A DNA stretch of 49,674 nt from Sphingomonas sp. AR_OL41 (GCF_029911635.1 NZ_JARYTI010000036.1:1-49674); one strand, 5' to 3'. Shown: positions 41,470-49,674, counted from the stretch's first letter. The notes: generated by a model from the sequence alone, not told the origin. Numbers and translations: made by a program.

Positions 41470-43893
41470 CTAGTTGCGGTCCTGCTTGGCCGGACGAAGC
41501 GGCGGCATTGGCGGGTGCTTCACGACCACGCTCGGAACCTCGGGCAACTCCGGCGTCTTGGGATGTTCGACGATAACGACCGGGACCTCGGGCTGCGGTG
41601 GCACGAGCGTGACCAGTTCCTCCGGTGGCTGGGGCGTGGTGATCACGACGCCCGGGAAGGTCGGCTGACCGGGCTGCCCGGGAGTGCCTGGTGGCGTCAC
41701 GACGGGAGTAGTGACGGGCGGCGAAACCGGTGTCGTGACGGGTGGCGTCGTGACCGGCGGTGTCACGACGGGCGGTGTCACGACGGGTGGCGTCACGACG
41801 GGTGGTGTCACGACGGGTGGTGTCACGACGGGTGGTGTCACGACAGGCGGCGTCACAACGGGTGGCGTCACAACGGCAGCGGTGATCGTGCCCGTCGTCC
41901 GGAAGCCCGACACGCAGCAAGAGCCTGCCAGCGCATATTGCCCGGCATTGGCGCCGGCGAGACTGTAGCCGGTATAGCTGATGCCGACATTGGTGCCGAC
42001 GGCCGCACTGTCGAACACCGCGCTGGCGCCGGCACCGGCGACCAGCGTGACGCCGACAGGGAGGCCCGAGGTCGCGGTGGTGTTGAAACCGGTCAGCACC
42101 GTGGCAGTGGTGCCGTCGGCGGCTCGGCCGCCATTGGGGAAGAGCAGCATGCGTTGCACCACCGACGCGCCGAGGCTCAGCGTGAAGAAGCCCGAGAAAT
42201 CGGTCGGGGCGGCGTAGGAGATCGGGTTGTAGTTGATGACTACCGCCGCATTGGGGCCCGTCACCGTGACCGGCGGGGTCAACGGCGCGAACACCAAAGT
42301 GCCGCCGGCGACGCCCGGGCCCGTGCCGTCCGCGCCGGCGATGATCAGCAGGCCTGGCTGGAGGCCTAGGCTCTGCGACGGGATCGTGCTCCCCCGCGTG
42401 AGCGTCACAGCCGCAGCAATCGTCACATCGTGACCGGCGCACAGCGCGATATTGCCGTCGGTCGTCGTCATGGCGTGGAACACCGTCACATTGCGGCCGG
42501 CGTTGAGCAGGATGCTGCCATTGGTGGTGGTCAGCGCCGCATTGACGATGACGTCACGGCCGCAGCACGCCACGATATTGCCGTTGGTCGCGGTGACGGC
42601 GGCATTGAACACCACGTCGCGGAAGGCGTTGAGCCGCAGCGTCGTGGTGCTCGGCGTTGCCGTCCAGGCGACCGCGTCGTTGACGATGATGTCGCCATTG
42701 CCCGACAGGGTGGTGCCCAGCGTCGTCGTCGGCGGGGTGCCCGGCACGGTCGCGTCGGGGCCGGGCAGCGTAGTGATGGTCACATTGTTGGTGACGAGCA
42801 GCGCCGAGAGCGTCGCGCCCGAGATGTTGCCGCCGGCGCCGATGATGAAGTCCTGCGGGTCGATCAGCCAGGTACCCGTCACCCCCCGCGCTGCAAACGT
42901 CGAGACCTGCGAGCTGGCGGCGATATTCACATGCGCGGCGGAGGTTTCGATGAAACCGCCATTGCCGTTATACGGCGCGCTGGCGTCGATCGTGCCGGTC
43001 AGGTTGACGGTGCCGCTTTCCATATCGCCGAGCAGGCGGATCACGCCGGCATGGCTGTCGATCGTGCGCGCCTCGATCACGCCGCTGTTGTTGACGACGG
43101 TGCCGAGCAGCTGGCCCGCGCCCTGCGCGGTCAGCAAGACATTGCCGCCATCGGCGCGGATCAGTCCGCCGTTGCGCACCAGCGCGCCAACCGCGCCCTT
43201 GTCGACCACGATGTTGAGCAGGCCGTCACCAGCGACGTCGAGCGTGATCGCCTCGCCGCCGGCGAGCGCGACGCTGCCGAAGCGCGCCGCGATCGTGCCG
43301 TCATTTGCGACATGCGCGCCGAGCAGCGCGACGAACCCGCCATCGGCCGCGGTGATCGTGCCCTGGTTGAGCACGGCGCCGCCGCCACTGCCGGCGAAGC
43401 GATAATTGCCGGCCATGAAGTCGGCATCGGTGATGTTCAGCGTCGAGGCGACGAGGCCGCCGACATTGACCTGCGAACTGGCGCCGAACAGCACGCCATT
43501 GGGGTTGACGAGGAACACCTTGCCGTTGGCGGTGAGGTTGCCGAAGATCTGCGAGGCATCGGGGCCGAGCACGCGGTTGAGCGCGACCGAATTGCTGTTC
43601 GGCTGGACGAAGGTGACGCTGTTGCCCTGGGCGATGTTGAAGCTGTCCCAGTTGATCGCGGCAGCACCGGTCGTCTGGTTGATGGTGACGCTGTTGGCGC
43701 CGCCGGTGATGGTGGCGGCGCCAGCGACGACGCTGCCGCCGGTCGGAAGCGATTGCGCCTGAGCCTGGCCGCCCAGAGCCAGTGAGCCGGCGAGGCCGAT
43801 CAGCGCGAGCCGGACGAGCGCGGTCGAGCCGAGCAGCGGTCGACGGGTGTTGGAAACGGAGGCGGAAGTGGTTGGATTACGGCGTACGGTCAT
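41470..43893 (-). CDS. Two-partner secretion exoprotein (TpsA, FHA-type)
   Basis: An 807-aa exoprotein. A long signal region (about 46 residues, ending QAQAQSLP) precedes the TPS domain: GGANSVTINQTTGAAAINW, SNSVALNRVLG, NPNGVLFGASSQVNVGGLVAST. Beta-helix turns follow, with odd Cys pairs (VACCGRD, LCAGHD). A YDG-like domain lies near 560-660 (VLTGFNTTAT, ISYTGYSLAGANAGQYAL). The tail is proline-rich: ten PPVVT-type pentapeptides, then PTFPGVVITTPQPPEELV, VVIVEHPKTPELPEVP and VVVKHPPMPPLRPAKQ. AAGGA is eight bases before the ATG. The transporter gene lies 56 bp upstream and an L,D-transpeptidase one base downstream. Confidence 0.9.
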   Translation of the reverse strand: MTVRRNPTTSASVSNTRRPLLGSTALVRLALIGLAGSLALGGQAQAQSLPTGGSVVAGAATITGGANSVTINQTTGAAAINWDSFNIAQGNSVTFVQPNSNSVALNRVLGPDASQIFGNLTANGKVFLVNPNGVLFGASSQVNVGGLVASTLNITDADFMAGNYRFAGSGGGAVLNQGTITAADGGFVALLGAHVANDGTIAARFGSVALAGGEAITLDVAGDGLLNIVVDKGAVGALVRNGGLIRADGGNVLLTAQGAGQLLGTVVNNSGVIEARTIDSHAGVIRLLGDMESGTVNLTGTIDASAPYNGNGGFIETSAAHVNIAASSQVSTFAARGVTGTWLIDPQDFIIGAGGNISGATLSALLVTNNVTITTLPGPDATVPGTPPTTTLGTTLSGNGDIIVNDAVAWTATPSTTTLRLNAFRDVVFNAAVTATNGNIVACCGRDVIVNAALTTTNGSILLNAGRNVTVFHAMTTTDGNIALCAGHDVTIAAAVTLTRGSTIPSQSLGLQPGLLIIAGADGTGPGVAGGTLVFAPLTPPVTVTGPNAAVVINYNPISYAAPTDFSGFFTLSLGASVVQRMLLFPNGGRAADGTTATVLTGFNTTATSGLPVGVTLVAGAGASAVFDSAAVGTNVGISYTGYSLAGANAGQYALAGSCCVSGFRTTGTITAAVVTPPVVTPPVVTPPVVTPPVVTPPVVTPPVVTPPVVTPPVTTPPVTTPVSPPVTTPVVTPPGTPGQPGQPTFPGVVITTPQPPEELVTLVPPQPEVPVVIVEHPKTPELPEVPSVVVKHPPMPPLRPAKQDRN
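41732..41881 (-). repeat. 15-bp tandem repeat encoding (PPVVT)n in TpsA
   Basis: Ten 15-bp units of the type GTCACGACGGGTGGT on the plus strand, with the middle units nearly identical and the ends degenerate. In TpsA they encode a PPVVT linker. Copy number is likely to vary between strains by slippage, in steps that keep the frame. Confidence 0.88.
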
Positions 43894-43949
43894 GATGACA
43901 TTCCTTGAAGGAGAGAAGCGCGGCGCGGGGGCGCGGTGTCGCGCTGTCG

Positions 43950-45617
43950 TCAGAAGGTCTTGGTGACCTGGAACCAGAAGCGGCCGTTACGATCGGGAGC
44001 CGAGGTTGCCGGGGCGGTGCCGAGCTTGCGGGCATAGGTCCCGCGGAAGGTGAAATTCTCCGGCGCCATCCACACCAGTCCGGCGCCATAGCCGCTGCGC
44101 GTCGAATGGTTCCGGGTCGTGAACCACGGATGTTTGGCGTAATCGACCTCGCCCGTTTCGACGAAGCCGATCAATTGCAGATGTCCGGGAAATTTCGCTA
44201 TCCCGTCGCTGAGCATCAGGCGCGCCTCGGCGGTGGCGATATAGCCCTGATCGCCATAGGATTCGCCTTCGGGATAGGCGCGCACGCCATAGGCGCCGCC
44301 CAATTCCATCTTCTCCGAGCTGTCGAGATTGTCGAACGCCAGCTGGCCGCGGACCGCGCCGTAGAGCGACAGCGGCCCGGCGATCGCCTGCAGCCGCGCC
44401 ACGCTGAACTGCACCTTGTTGAAGGTGCCGGCGCTGTGCGCGGTGAGCGCGTCGGCCGCACGATCCAGCGGGCTGCGCAGGTCGAGATCGCCGATCGTCC
44501 AGCCGAGCGAAAAGGCCGTCCAGCCGCCGCCGCCGATCGAATCGCGGATGTTGCCGTTGAAGCCCAGCGTCACCGCCTGGCTGGCGCGGCGCGATTGCGT
44601 CGCGGCGAGATCGGCGCGGTCATCGAACCACTTCGCGCTGACATCGGCCACCGCATAGAGGTTGGCGCGGCGCGATCGGATCAGTGGGTAGCTGGCATAG
44701 AGGCTGGCAATATCCGCCGTGCCATGCGCCCTGAGCGCCTCGAACTCATGGCTGAGATCGTAGCGGAAATGGGCATAAGAGGCGCCGACGGTGAGATTGC
44801 CGAGCGGCACCTGCCATGCCGCGCGGCCATAAGCGAGGCCCTCGGTCGAGGCGAGCACGCGCAGGCTGAGCATGTCGCCAAGGCCGGTGGCATCGTTGAG
44901 GTTGACCGTGCCGCCCGCGCGATAGGCACCGGTGTAGCGGTTGCCGGCATTGTCGGCCTCGACGCTGCCGGTGATGCGGTGCCCGGGCGCGATTGCGACC
45001 GTCAGGTCCGACGAGCCCTGCGTCGCGCCGGGGGAAAGAGTCGAGCTGACGGCGATTTCCGGCATGTCGGACAGGAGCAGCAGCCGGCGCTCGAGCGGTG
45101 CGCTGGCGACGACATCGCCCGCGTCGAGACCACCGAGCACGCCGAGCGCGACGCCGTCGTGCAGGTTGCTCGAATTGGTAATGCCGACCTTGCCGTAACG
45201 CCCCTCGATCACCTCGATCGTGACGGTGCCGCCCTTGACGTCCTGCGGCGGCAGATAGGCACGGGCGAGAAAATAGCCGCGCCGGTTATAGAAGGTGGCG
45301 ATCCGCGCGGCCGCCGTGCGCAGCCCGGCGAGATCGAGCTCGCTCCCGATGACGATGCCGCTGGCCGCGATCAGCGTGCTCTCCGGATAGAGCGTCGCGC
45401 CCGAGACGTGAAGCGTGTCGATCCGGATGCGTGGACCGCCCGGGGCGGTCTCCGCCACGGGCGCGACAGCGGGAACGGGCAATTGCGGCTCGGGCTGGGC
45501 GCTCACCGGTGCCGGCGGAATCTGTTGAAGCTGCGTCCCGCCATTCGGGATCTGCTGCGCGACGGCGGGTTGGCCAACGACCAAAAGCGCCACGGCGATT
45601 GTTTTCATCTGACGCAT
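43950..45617 (-). CDS. Two-partner secretion transporter (TpsB, ShlB/FhaC/HecB family)
   Basis: A 555-aa outer-membrane Omp85-superfamily pore that secretes TpsA. Signal peptide ends near AVAQQ; a Pro/Gln/Val-rich linker (30-60) leads to POTRA domains (RIRIDTLHVSGATLYPES, YFLARAYLPPQDVKGGTVTIEVIEGRYG, and SDLTVAIAPG), then a 16-strand-type barrel with the conserved-looking GAYGVRAYPEGESYGDQGY segment (the family's RxYP motif, here VRAYP) and a terminal Phe (VTKTF). ATG 45617 with AGGGG four bases upstream is preferred over a GTG 15 bp earlier. First gene of the TpsB-TpsA-LDT operon. Confidence 0.92.
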   Translation of the reverse strand: MRQMKTIAVALLVVGQPAVAQQIPNGGTQLQQIPPAPVSAQPEPQLPVPAVAPVAETAPGGPRIRIDTLHVSGATLYPESTLIAASGIVIGSELDLAGLRTAAARIATFYNRRGYFLARAYLPPQDVKGGTVTIEVIEGRYGKVGITNSSNLHDGVALGVLGGLDAGDVVASAPLERRLLLLSDMPEIAVSSTLSPGATQGSSDLTVAIAPGHRITGSVEADNAGNRYTGAYRAGGTVNLNDATGLGDMLSLRVLASTEGLAYGRAAWQVPLGNLTVGASYAHFRYDLSHEFEALRAHGTADIASLYASYPLIRSRRANLYAVADVSAKWFDDRADLAATQSRRASQAVTLGFNGNIRDSIGGGGWTAFSLGWTIGDLDLRSPLDRAADALTAHSAGTFNKVQFSVARLQAIAGPLSLYGAVRGQLAFDNLDSSEKMELGGAYGVRAYPEGESYGDQGYIATAEARLMLSDGIAKFPGHLQLIGFVETGEVDYAKHPWFTTRNHSTRSGYGAGLVWMAPENFTFRGTYARKLGTAPATSAPDRNGRFWFQVTKTF

Positions 45618-45654
45618 ATTGCCCCTTGCCACCGCAAATAATAATGGAGATCAT

Positions 45655-45855
45655 CTGAAATCGCGGATATATTGCTCAAATTGATGAAAGGCGTTTTTGT
45701 TCAATTTATTGACAATTTTATTTAATTTGATTCAATGGTCCATTTAAATATGTTGTTAGCTATTTTATAAATTGCAGAATTTGATAAAATATTGAATCAG
45801 AAAATTCGATAATTTTAGTAGTGTTAGTCGCTCTATTCTTATTGATCTCGGTATG
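45655..45855. other. Strongly AT-rich region upstream of the TPS operon
   Basis: About 200 bp made mostly of A and T, in sharp contrast to the surrounding GC-rich DNA. It holds an inverted repeat TGATTCAAT (45728-45736) and ATTGAATCA (45791-45799) and several TTGACA/TATAAT-like strings. It probably contains the promoter of tpsB and may bind a xenogeneic silencer. The next 280 bp (45856-46141) hold no gene I can support. Confidence 0.7.
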
Positions 45856-46141
45856 AATTATGGGATGGATGCAGCGCCGTTTGATCCTGTCGAACCTCCC
45901 AAAGTCTTGATGTCGGAAGCACCGGCGGTGCGTCGGGAACGGGCAGAAGCAACCTTGCCCGGCTCGCGGCGCCCGGCGATGGTCAGGGCGGCAAGTTGAC
46001 AGTGTGGATCGATCAGGCGGGGTCGCGAGCTCATCGCCGCGCGGCCGGGGGCGCGTAACGTCGCGTAAATGGTGGGTCGATAAATCTGGCTCGCGGCGGA
46101 GGGCAAATGAGTCGCCCCCGCCGTCAGGGAGAGCGGAACTG

Positions 46142-46594
46142 GTGCAAAACGCGGTACATCGCCGGCAGCATTCGGGTCAGGGCGATAGCATCGCCGACCA
46201 CCTCGCAGCGAACACCAAGCGACCGACGGACGGTAGCTTCACCATCGAGGTCGATATCGCCCGCTCGCTCGTCCGCATCGCCATGGCCGGCTTCTTCGGT
46301 CCGCACGATATCGCGCGCTTCGTCGCGGAACGCGCCGCCGTCCATGCGCAACTCACCTGCGCGCCCAACCAGCATATGACGCTGAATGATCTGCGCGGCA
46401 TGAAGATTCAGTCGCAGGAAGCGGTGGCCGCCTTCAGGGCGATTCTCGGCGACCCGGCATATCGGTCGAAGCGGCTATCCTTCGTCGTTAGCCAGACGCT
46501 CGCCCGCAGCCAGTTGATGCGCGCGCTGGAAGGGCGCGATGCACGTTGCTTTGAAACGGTCACCATGGCCGAGGCGTGGTTGCTCGGGGCTTAA
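46142..46594 (+). CDS. STAS/SpoIIAA-like hypothetical protein
   Basis: A 150-aa soluble protein. From about residue 31 it reads as alternating strands and helices (FTIEVDIARSLVRIAMAGFF, GPHDIARFVAERAAVH, MTLNDLRGMKIQSQEAVAAF, LSFVVSQTLARSQLMRAL, CFETVTMAEAWL), which resembles a STAS or SpoIIAA-like fold seen in small signalling proteins. No phosphorylatable Ser is obvious. The start is uncertain: GTG 46142 is a reasonable choice, and the open frame runs back to 46004. Function unknown. It lies between the AT-rich region and the accessory block to the right. Confidence 0.55.
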   Translation: MQNAVHRRQHSGQGDSIADHLAANTKRPTDGSFTIEVDIARSLVRIAMAGFFGPHDIARFVAERAAVHAQLTCAPNQHMTLNDLRGMKIQSQEAVAAFRAILGDPAYRSKRLSFVVSQTLARSQLMRALEGRDARCFETVTMAEAWLLGA

Positions 46595-46883
46595 GCGCGT
46601 CCTCACGGGTGGGCATGGACCGGGCAGGTCCTGCCCGCGACGACCTCACCGCCATGCGCCCGCTCGGCTATACCTCGCGTCTGCACGCGCCTTTACGAAT
46701 GCCCTGATAGCCTTTGCCGAACGGCCGGAGACGTTGGGATCATACTGCCGCCCATTCGCTCTTGCCTGATCGGCCCGTTCGATCAGTTCTTCTACCTACC
46801 TAATCGGGTGCGTGTCGGTGATTGTGTGGATCGGGTCGGTCCTGGCTCGGCGTGGCGCAAGATCAAAGCGAAAGGCCAGGAAC

Positions 46884-47477
46884 GTGGGTGAGGCGAAGCG
46901 AAGGGCAGACGCTTTCAAGAGGGCGAAGGCGGATCTTTTCGCCGGCATCGCCGGCGACGAGCGGGCGCTGGTCGTGGCGAACACAGCCTTGGCCTTCTAC
47001 GAACGTTTCATCCTCCCCAAGCGCTATACGGGCGGTTGCTACCTCACGACTATGTTTCTGCATCGTGTTCTGAAGGACGAGCACAGCATCACGACCGATC
47101 CGGTCGTCGGCTATGTCAACGACGGCACCGACAACATCATGATCTCGCATTCGTGGATCGAACTCGATGGTCGCAAGACCGACGTGACGTTGAGCTTGGT
47201 CGACCCGAACATCAGCATGTCGGGCGGACTGTTGATCCTCGACACGGAAATCGTGCCGGGCCGGGTCCGCTACGGCTATTACCACCAGATGACCGCAGCT
47301 GGCGAAGAGGCGAACGCGGCCCTTATCGCGGCCGGGATGGGCGGTCTCCTGCGCCACAAGCAACAGGAGCATCGGATAATGCTGGGCATGATGGCAGATC
47401 CAAAGCGGATGGCCGATCATCACTCCGCGGCGCCGTCGGGGCTCGGCTATGACGAGATGAGGGCTGCACTGCCGTGA
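46884..47477 (+). CDS. Hypothetical protein with possible Cys-His-Asp protease fold
   Basis: A 197-aa protein. GTG 46884 is chosen because AAAGG lies eight bases ahead and the product then begins VGEAKRRADAFKRAKADL, a common type of start. After a helical N-terminus come C52 (GGCYLTTMFLH), H89 (ISHSWIELDG) and D100 (KTDVTLSLVD). The order and spacing of these residues, with His at the end of one strand and Asp in the next, resemble transglutaminase-like or lasso-B2-like cysteine peptidases. No family was recognised with certainty. It is 203 bp upstream of the IetA-like ATPase on the same strand and may belong to the same accessory block. Confidence 0.6.
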   Translation: MGEAKRRADAFKRAKADLFAGIAGDERALVVANTALAFYERFILPKRYTGGCYLTTMFLHRVLKDEHSITTDPVVGYVNDGTDNIMISHSWIELDGRKTDVTLSLVDPNISMSGGLLILDTEIVPGRVRYGYYHQMTAAGEEANAALIAAGMGGLLRHKQQEHRIMLGMMADPKRMADHHSAAPSGLGYDEMRAALP

Positions 47478-47680
47478 CGCCAAACCGCATCGGAGCAACT
47501 AGGGGTTATAAACGAGAGAATGTCGGGCCCTCGCCGGGCATCGTTGTCACGGCCGACGAAGCACGATAGGACCTGTCCGACGACTAGGGGGGCAGTCGAA
47601 ATGCGCATCGTCCAAGCGTTGCGGCGACAGACAGTGCGAGTAGCGAGCATGGAAACGCGTAGATCTACAGTCTTTAGCCG

Positions 47681-48655
47681 ATGACGAAGGCCACGCACCT
47701 CGTCGCCTTGCTTCAGAGCCATTTGGATGGTGACGACGAACAGTTTCTGACCGTGGCGATGCAGGCTGCCGCCAACGAGGCCCGTCAGGGGCACGGCAAG
47801 CTGGCGCAGCAGTTGCGCGATATGGTCGACGGAGCGCGCGCCAAGAAGTCGAAGCCGTCGCGTGCGGTGCCGCTGGTCCAGCCGCGCGGTGAACTCGCTA
47901 ACCTCGTCGCCGCCAAATATGTCGACACCAGGCTTTCGGGCATGGTGCTGCCAGGGACATTGCGCGAACGGCTCGAGCGCGTGATCGTCGAGCAACGCCA
48001 AGCCTTCCGCCTGCGCCAGCACGGCTTGCGGCCACGTCGCAAGCTGCTCCTCATCGGACCGCCGGGTGCCGGAAAGACGATGACGGCCGCGGCCATGGCG
48101 GGCGAACTCAGGCTGCCGTTGTTCTCGGTCCTACTGGACGGCCTGCTGACCAAGTTCATGGGCGAGACCGCGTCCAAGCTCCGCACCGTATTTGCCGCGA
48201 TGGCGGAGACGCGCGGCGTCTATTTCTTCGATGAGTTCGACGCGATCGGCGCGCGACGCAGCGAGCGCAACGATGTCGGCGAGATCCGGCGCGTGCTGAA
48301 CTCTTTCCTCCAGTTTCTGGAGGAAGACGAGAGCGAGGGGCTGATCATCGCCGCAACCAACCACCCCGAGCTGCTCGACCCGGCTCTGTTCCGTCGTTTC
48401 GATGACGTCATCGAGTACGCGCTTCCCAATCTGGAGGTCGCTCGCGAGATCCTCAAAGCGCGGTTGTCGACCTTCGACACGCACGAGCTCGACTGGACCC
48501 GCGCCAGCACGGAGATTGAGGGGTTAAGCCAGGCCGATCTATCGCGCATCGCCGACGAGGCGGCGAAGCAGACTCTCCTCGACGGACGCGAGCGGGTCGA
48601 GACCAAGGACCTGCTGGCCGCCATTGCTGAACGGAGGGCGGCGGCACGCCATTGA
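47681..48655 (+). CDS. IetA-like AAA ATPase
   Basis: A 324-aa AAA+ ATPase. Walker A GPPGAGKT (126-133), Walker B FFDEFD (182-187 region, D184 and E185), sensor 1 in IIAATNHPELLD and an arginine-finger region FRRFDDVIEYALP are all present. An N-terminal helical region (1-110) precedes the AAA core. The downstream gene, overlapping by a TTGA or starting just after, opens like a subtilase partner, the arrangement of the IetAS pair (AAA ATPase plus S8 peptidase), which excludes incompatible plasmids in Agrobacterium and has been reported as an anti-phage system. Here the partner is truncated, so the ATPase is probably an orphan. Confidence 0.83.
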   Translation: MTKATHLVALLQSHLDGDDEQFLTVAMQAAANEARQGHGKLAQQLRDMVDGARAKKSKPSRAVPLVQPRGELANLVAAKYVDTRLSGMVLPGTLRERLERVIVEQRQAFRLRQHGLRPRRKLLLIGPPGAGKTMTAAAMAGELRLPLFSVLLDGLLTKFMGETASKLRTVFAAMAETRGVYFFDEFDAIGARRSERNDVGEIRRVLNSFLQFLEEDESEGLIIAATNHPELLDPALFRRFDDVIEYALPNLEVAREILKARLSTFDTHELDWTRASTEIEGLSQADLSRIADEAAKQTLLDGRERVETKDLLAAIAERRAAARH

Positions 48656-48657
48656 CT

Positions 48658-49074
48658 ATGGCTGACGAGGAACCGCGTCCGCACCCGCATTTCTACCTGC
48701 AAAACAAGGGTGGCCGGCAAGGCTATACAGCGCATCAGGCTGGCGGCGGCGGTGGCGGCGGTCCACCGCAGCGAGATCGCGCCCAACATGCCAACGCACT
48801 GACCCAGGCGCTCACCCAAGTCGTCCAGCAGGGTGAGAACATCCTAGCGAACCGCGATGCCGCCGTCGCCGGTGGCACCCCCGGCTTTTACATGGAGTTT
48901 GTCGTTCCCGAAGGCCACGCCGATATTGTCGACAAGCTGGAGAACCGGCGAGGCCGGTTTCCCATTGAGGTTGTCAACGTCCATCCGCCACGCGACGGGC
49001 AGGTGCCTATGCCTTGGCTGGTCTCCTTGACGATGCGCCCCTTGTTCCGCTCGAACTCGTCCAACGTCTGTTGA
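48658..49074 (+). pseudogene. IetS-like subtilase, N-terminal fragment only
   Basis: Starts right after the AAA ATPase (TTG at 48652 overlapping its TGA, or ATG at 48658). The first 115 residues (PRPHPHFYLQNKGGRQGYTA, then a Gly-rich stretch, NALTQALTQVVQQGENILAN, YMEFVVPEGHADIVDKLENR, EVVNVHP) look like the N-terminal pro-region of ATPase-associated S8 peptidases. At about 49000-49015 the sequence changes into the reverse strand of a PIN gene, and the frame stops at 49074. No Asp-His-Ser catalytic domain remains, so it cannot be an active protease. Confidence 0.7.
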
Positions 49075-49196
49075 GGCACGACAAGTTCGGCCTCGCCATC
49101 GCGGATCAGGTCGATGAGCACGTCTAATGTTTTGAGGTGGCGATAGTCCTTGGCGATGTCGAGCCAGACGCAGGTATCAATTAGAATTCGCAGCAT
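49011..49196 (-). pseudogene. PIN-domain protein, N-terminal fragment only
   Basis: From ATG 49196 on the minus strand the frame reads MLRILIDTCVWLDIAKDY, then LDVLIDLIRDGEAELVVPQQ and EFERNKGRIVKETSQ, the first 60 residues of a PIN-like (DUF4935-type) nuclease with its first acidic residue in IDT. It then runs into the antisense of the subtilase fragment. The C-terminal half with the remaining acidic residues is missing. Head-to-head joining of two gene starts points to a deletion or recombination junction near 49000-49015. Confidence 0.68.
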
Positions 49197-49674
49197 GACG
49201 CCTCCCAAACTGGCTGTCATGGTAGGGGTAACAAGTGGCGCGAAAAACAGGATTTCAGGTTGGTCGAGAGATTCTGACAAAATAGGCTTTTGGATGGGTG
49301 AAATATCGGTCGCGGCCCTCCCAGCCATCCCGCCCCAATAGAGTACATCGGCCGCACTCGCCCGGAAGCGGTCAGGCTGTAATCCACCAATCGTTTCGGT
49401 CCGCGTTGAACGGACGAACGTCGGCTTGTGGGATTGGCTCCGAGACCGCTGAACGTCTCAAATTAGGGCGCACAGCAGCCACAACGATGGGGATGAACGA
49501 ACCGCCGGAGAAGCCATGTCGGCGCTCCAAACCGGCCATTCCGCTTTCCTGAAGAGTTTCGGATGCCGGCAGGCGTACGAAAGTCTTGGAGGCCCGAACC
49601 CGCGGGCCCCAAGCGGTTCGCTATGGGGTTTTCGGTTTTGAGCCGGTTTCGGTGACCCGCGACATGGCGGATGC
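49197..49674. other. Right-end gene-free stretch
   Basis: About 480 bases without a gene I can support. Composition is mixed, with several short GC-rich palindromes (for example CCCGCGGG near 49600). No tRNA, integrase or attachment site was recognised. It may be decayed accessory DNA or upstream DNA of a gene beyond the window. Confidence 0.4.

Noticed and set aside
41732..41881. Regular short repeats considered as a CRISPR array
   Set aside because: Units are 15 bp with no spacers, stay in frame and encode PPVVT; no cas gene is near.
45858..46106. 82-codon minus-strand frame next to the AT-rich region
   Set aside because: No ribosome site, no protein-like segments, and it overlaps the likely leader of the gene at 46142.
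46621..46637. CGGGCAG-GTC-CTGCCCG hairpin considered as a terminator
   Set aside because: A 7-bp stem but no T tract, and it lies 27 bp after a gene of uncertain extent; support is too thin to call.
49298..49552. 84-codon plus-strand frame near the right end
   Set aside because: Composition looks random and no start signal is present; left as unassigned sequence.

Overview
The window is high-GC, densely coded alphaproteobacterial DNA, most likely from a Sphingomonas-type chromosome (family Sphingomonadaceae). This rests on a Caulobacter-type TonB-dependent receptor, the protein style of the enzymes, many GC-rich intergenic palindromes and Tat/Sec-exported carbohydrate enzymes. No rRNA, tRNA or CRISPR array was recognised.

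Left part (1-17.3 kb): the 3' part of a giant type V autotransporter cut by the window edge; a DUF6629-like membrane protein; a PilZ gene flanked by two paralogous 70-71 aa proteins; an ArsR-AHSA1 pair with a perfect palindrome over the ArsR start codon; a Slam-type outer-membrane protein coupled to a TbpB-like surface lipoprotein; small exported proteins; a DEAD-box helicase with a DbpA-type RNA-binding domain, preceded by a phased CCTGYT repeat array; and hisC.

Centre (17.3-40.7 kb): one large uronate/pectin utilisation locus. The minus-strand arm runs lacI, uxaC, kduI, kduD, kdgK, carboxylesterase, TonB-dependent receptor, alpha/beta esterase. The plus-strand arm runs uxaA, a uxuB/uxaB-type reductase, a 2-keto-4-pentenoate hydratase-like gene, exuT, a 1263-aa LamG protein of unknown function, a DUF885 metallopeptidase-like protein and a GH43 enzyme. 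Together they would bring oligouronides across the outer membrane, trim and de-esterify them, import hexuronates, and convert both saturated and unsaturated uronates to 2-keto-3-deoxy-6-phosphogluconate. Four copies of TGAYACCGGTTWCC sit at the heads of the transcription units and are the likely operators of the LacI regulator. No known polysaccharide lyase, GH88/GH105 or KDPG aldolase was recognised.

Right part (40.7-49.7 kb): a minus-strand operon for two-partner secretion (TpsB transporter, TpsA exoprotein with a proline-rich repeat tail) followed after one base by an L,D-transpeptidase; a strikingly AT-rich 200-bp region upstream; then accessory DNA with a STAS-like protein, a possible Cys-His-Asp protease-fold protein, an IetA-like AAA ATPase, and the truncated starts of its IetS-like partner and of a PIN-domain gene, joined head to head. 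The last 480 bp hold nothing I can name.
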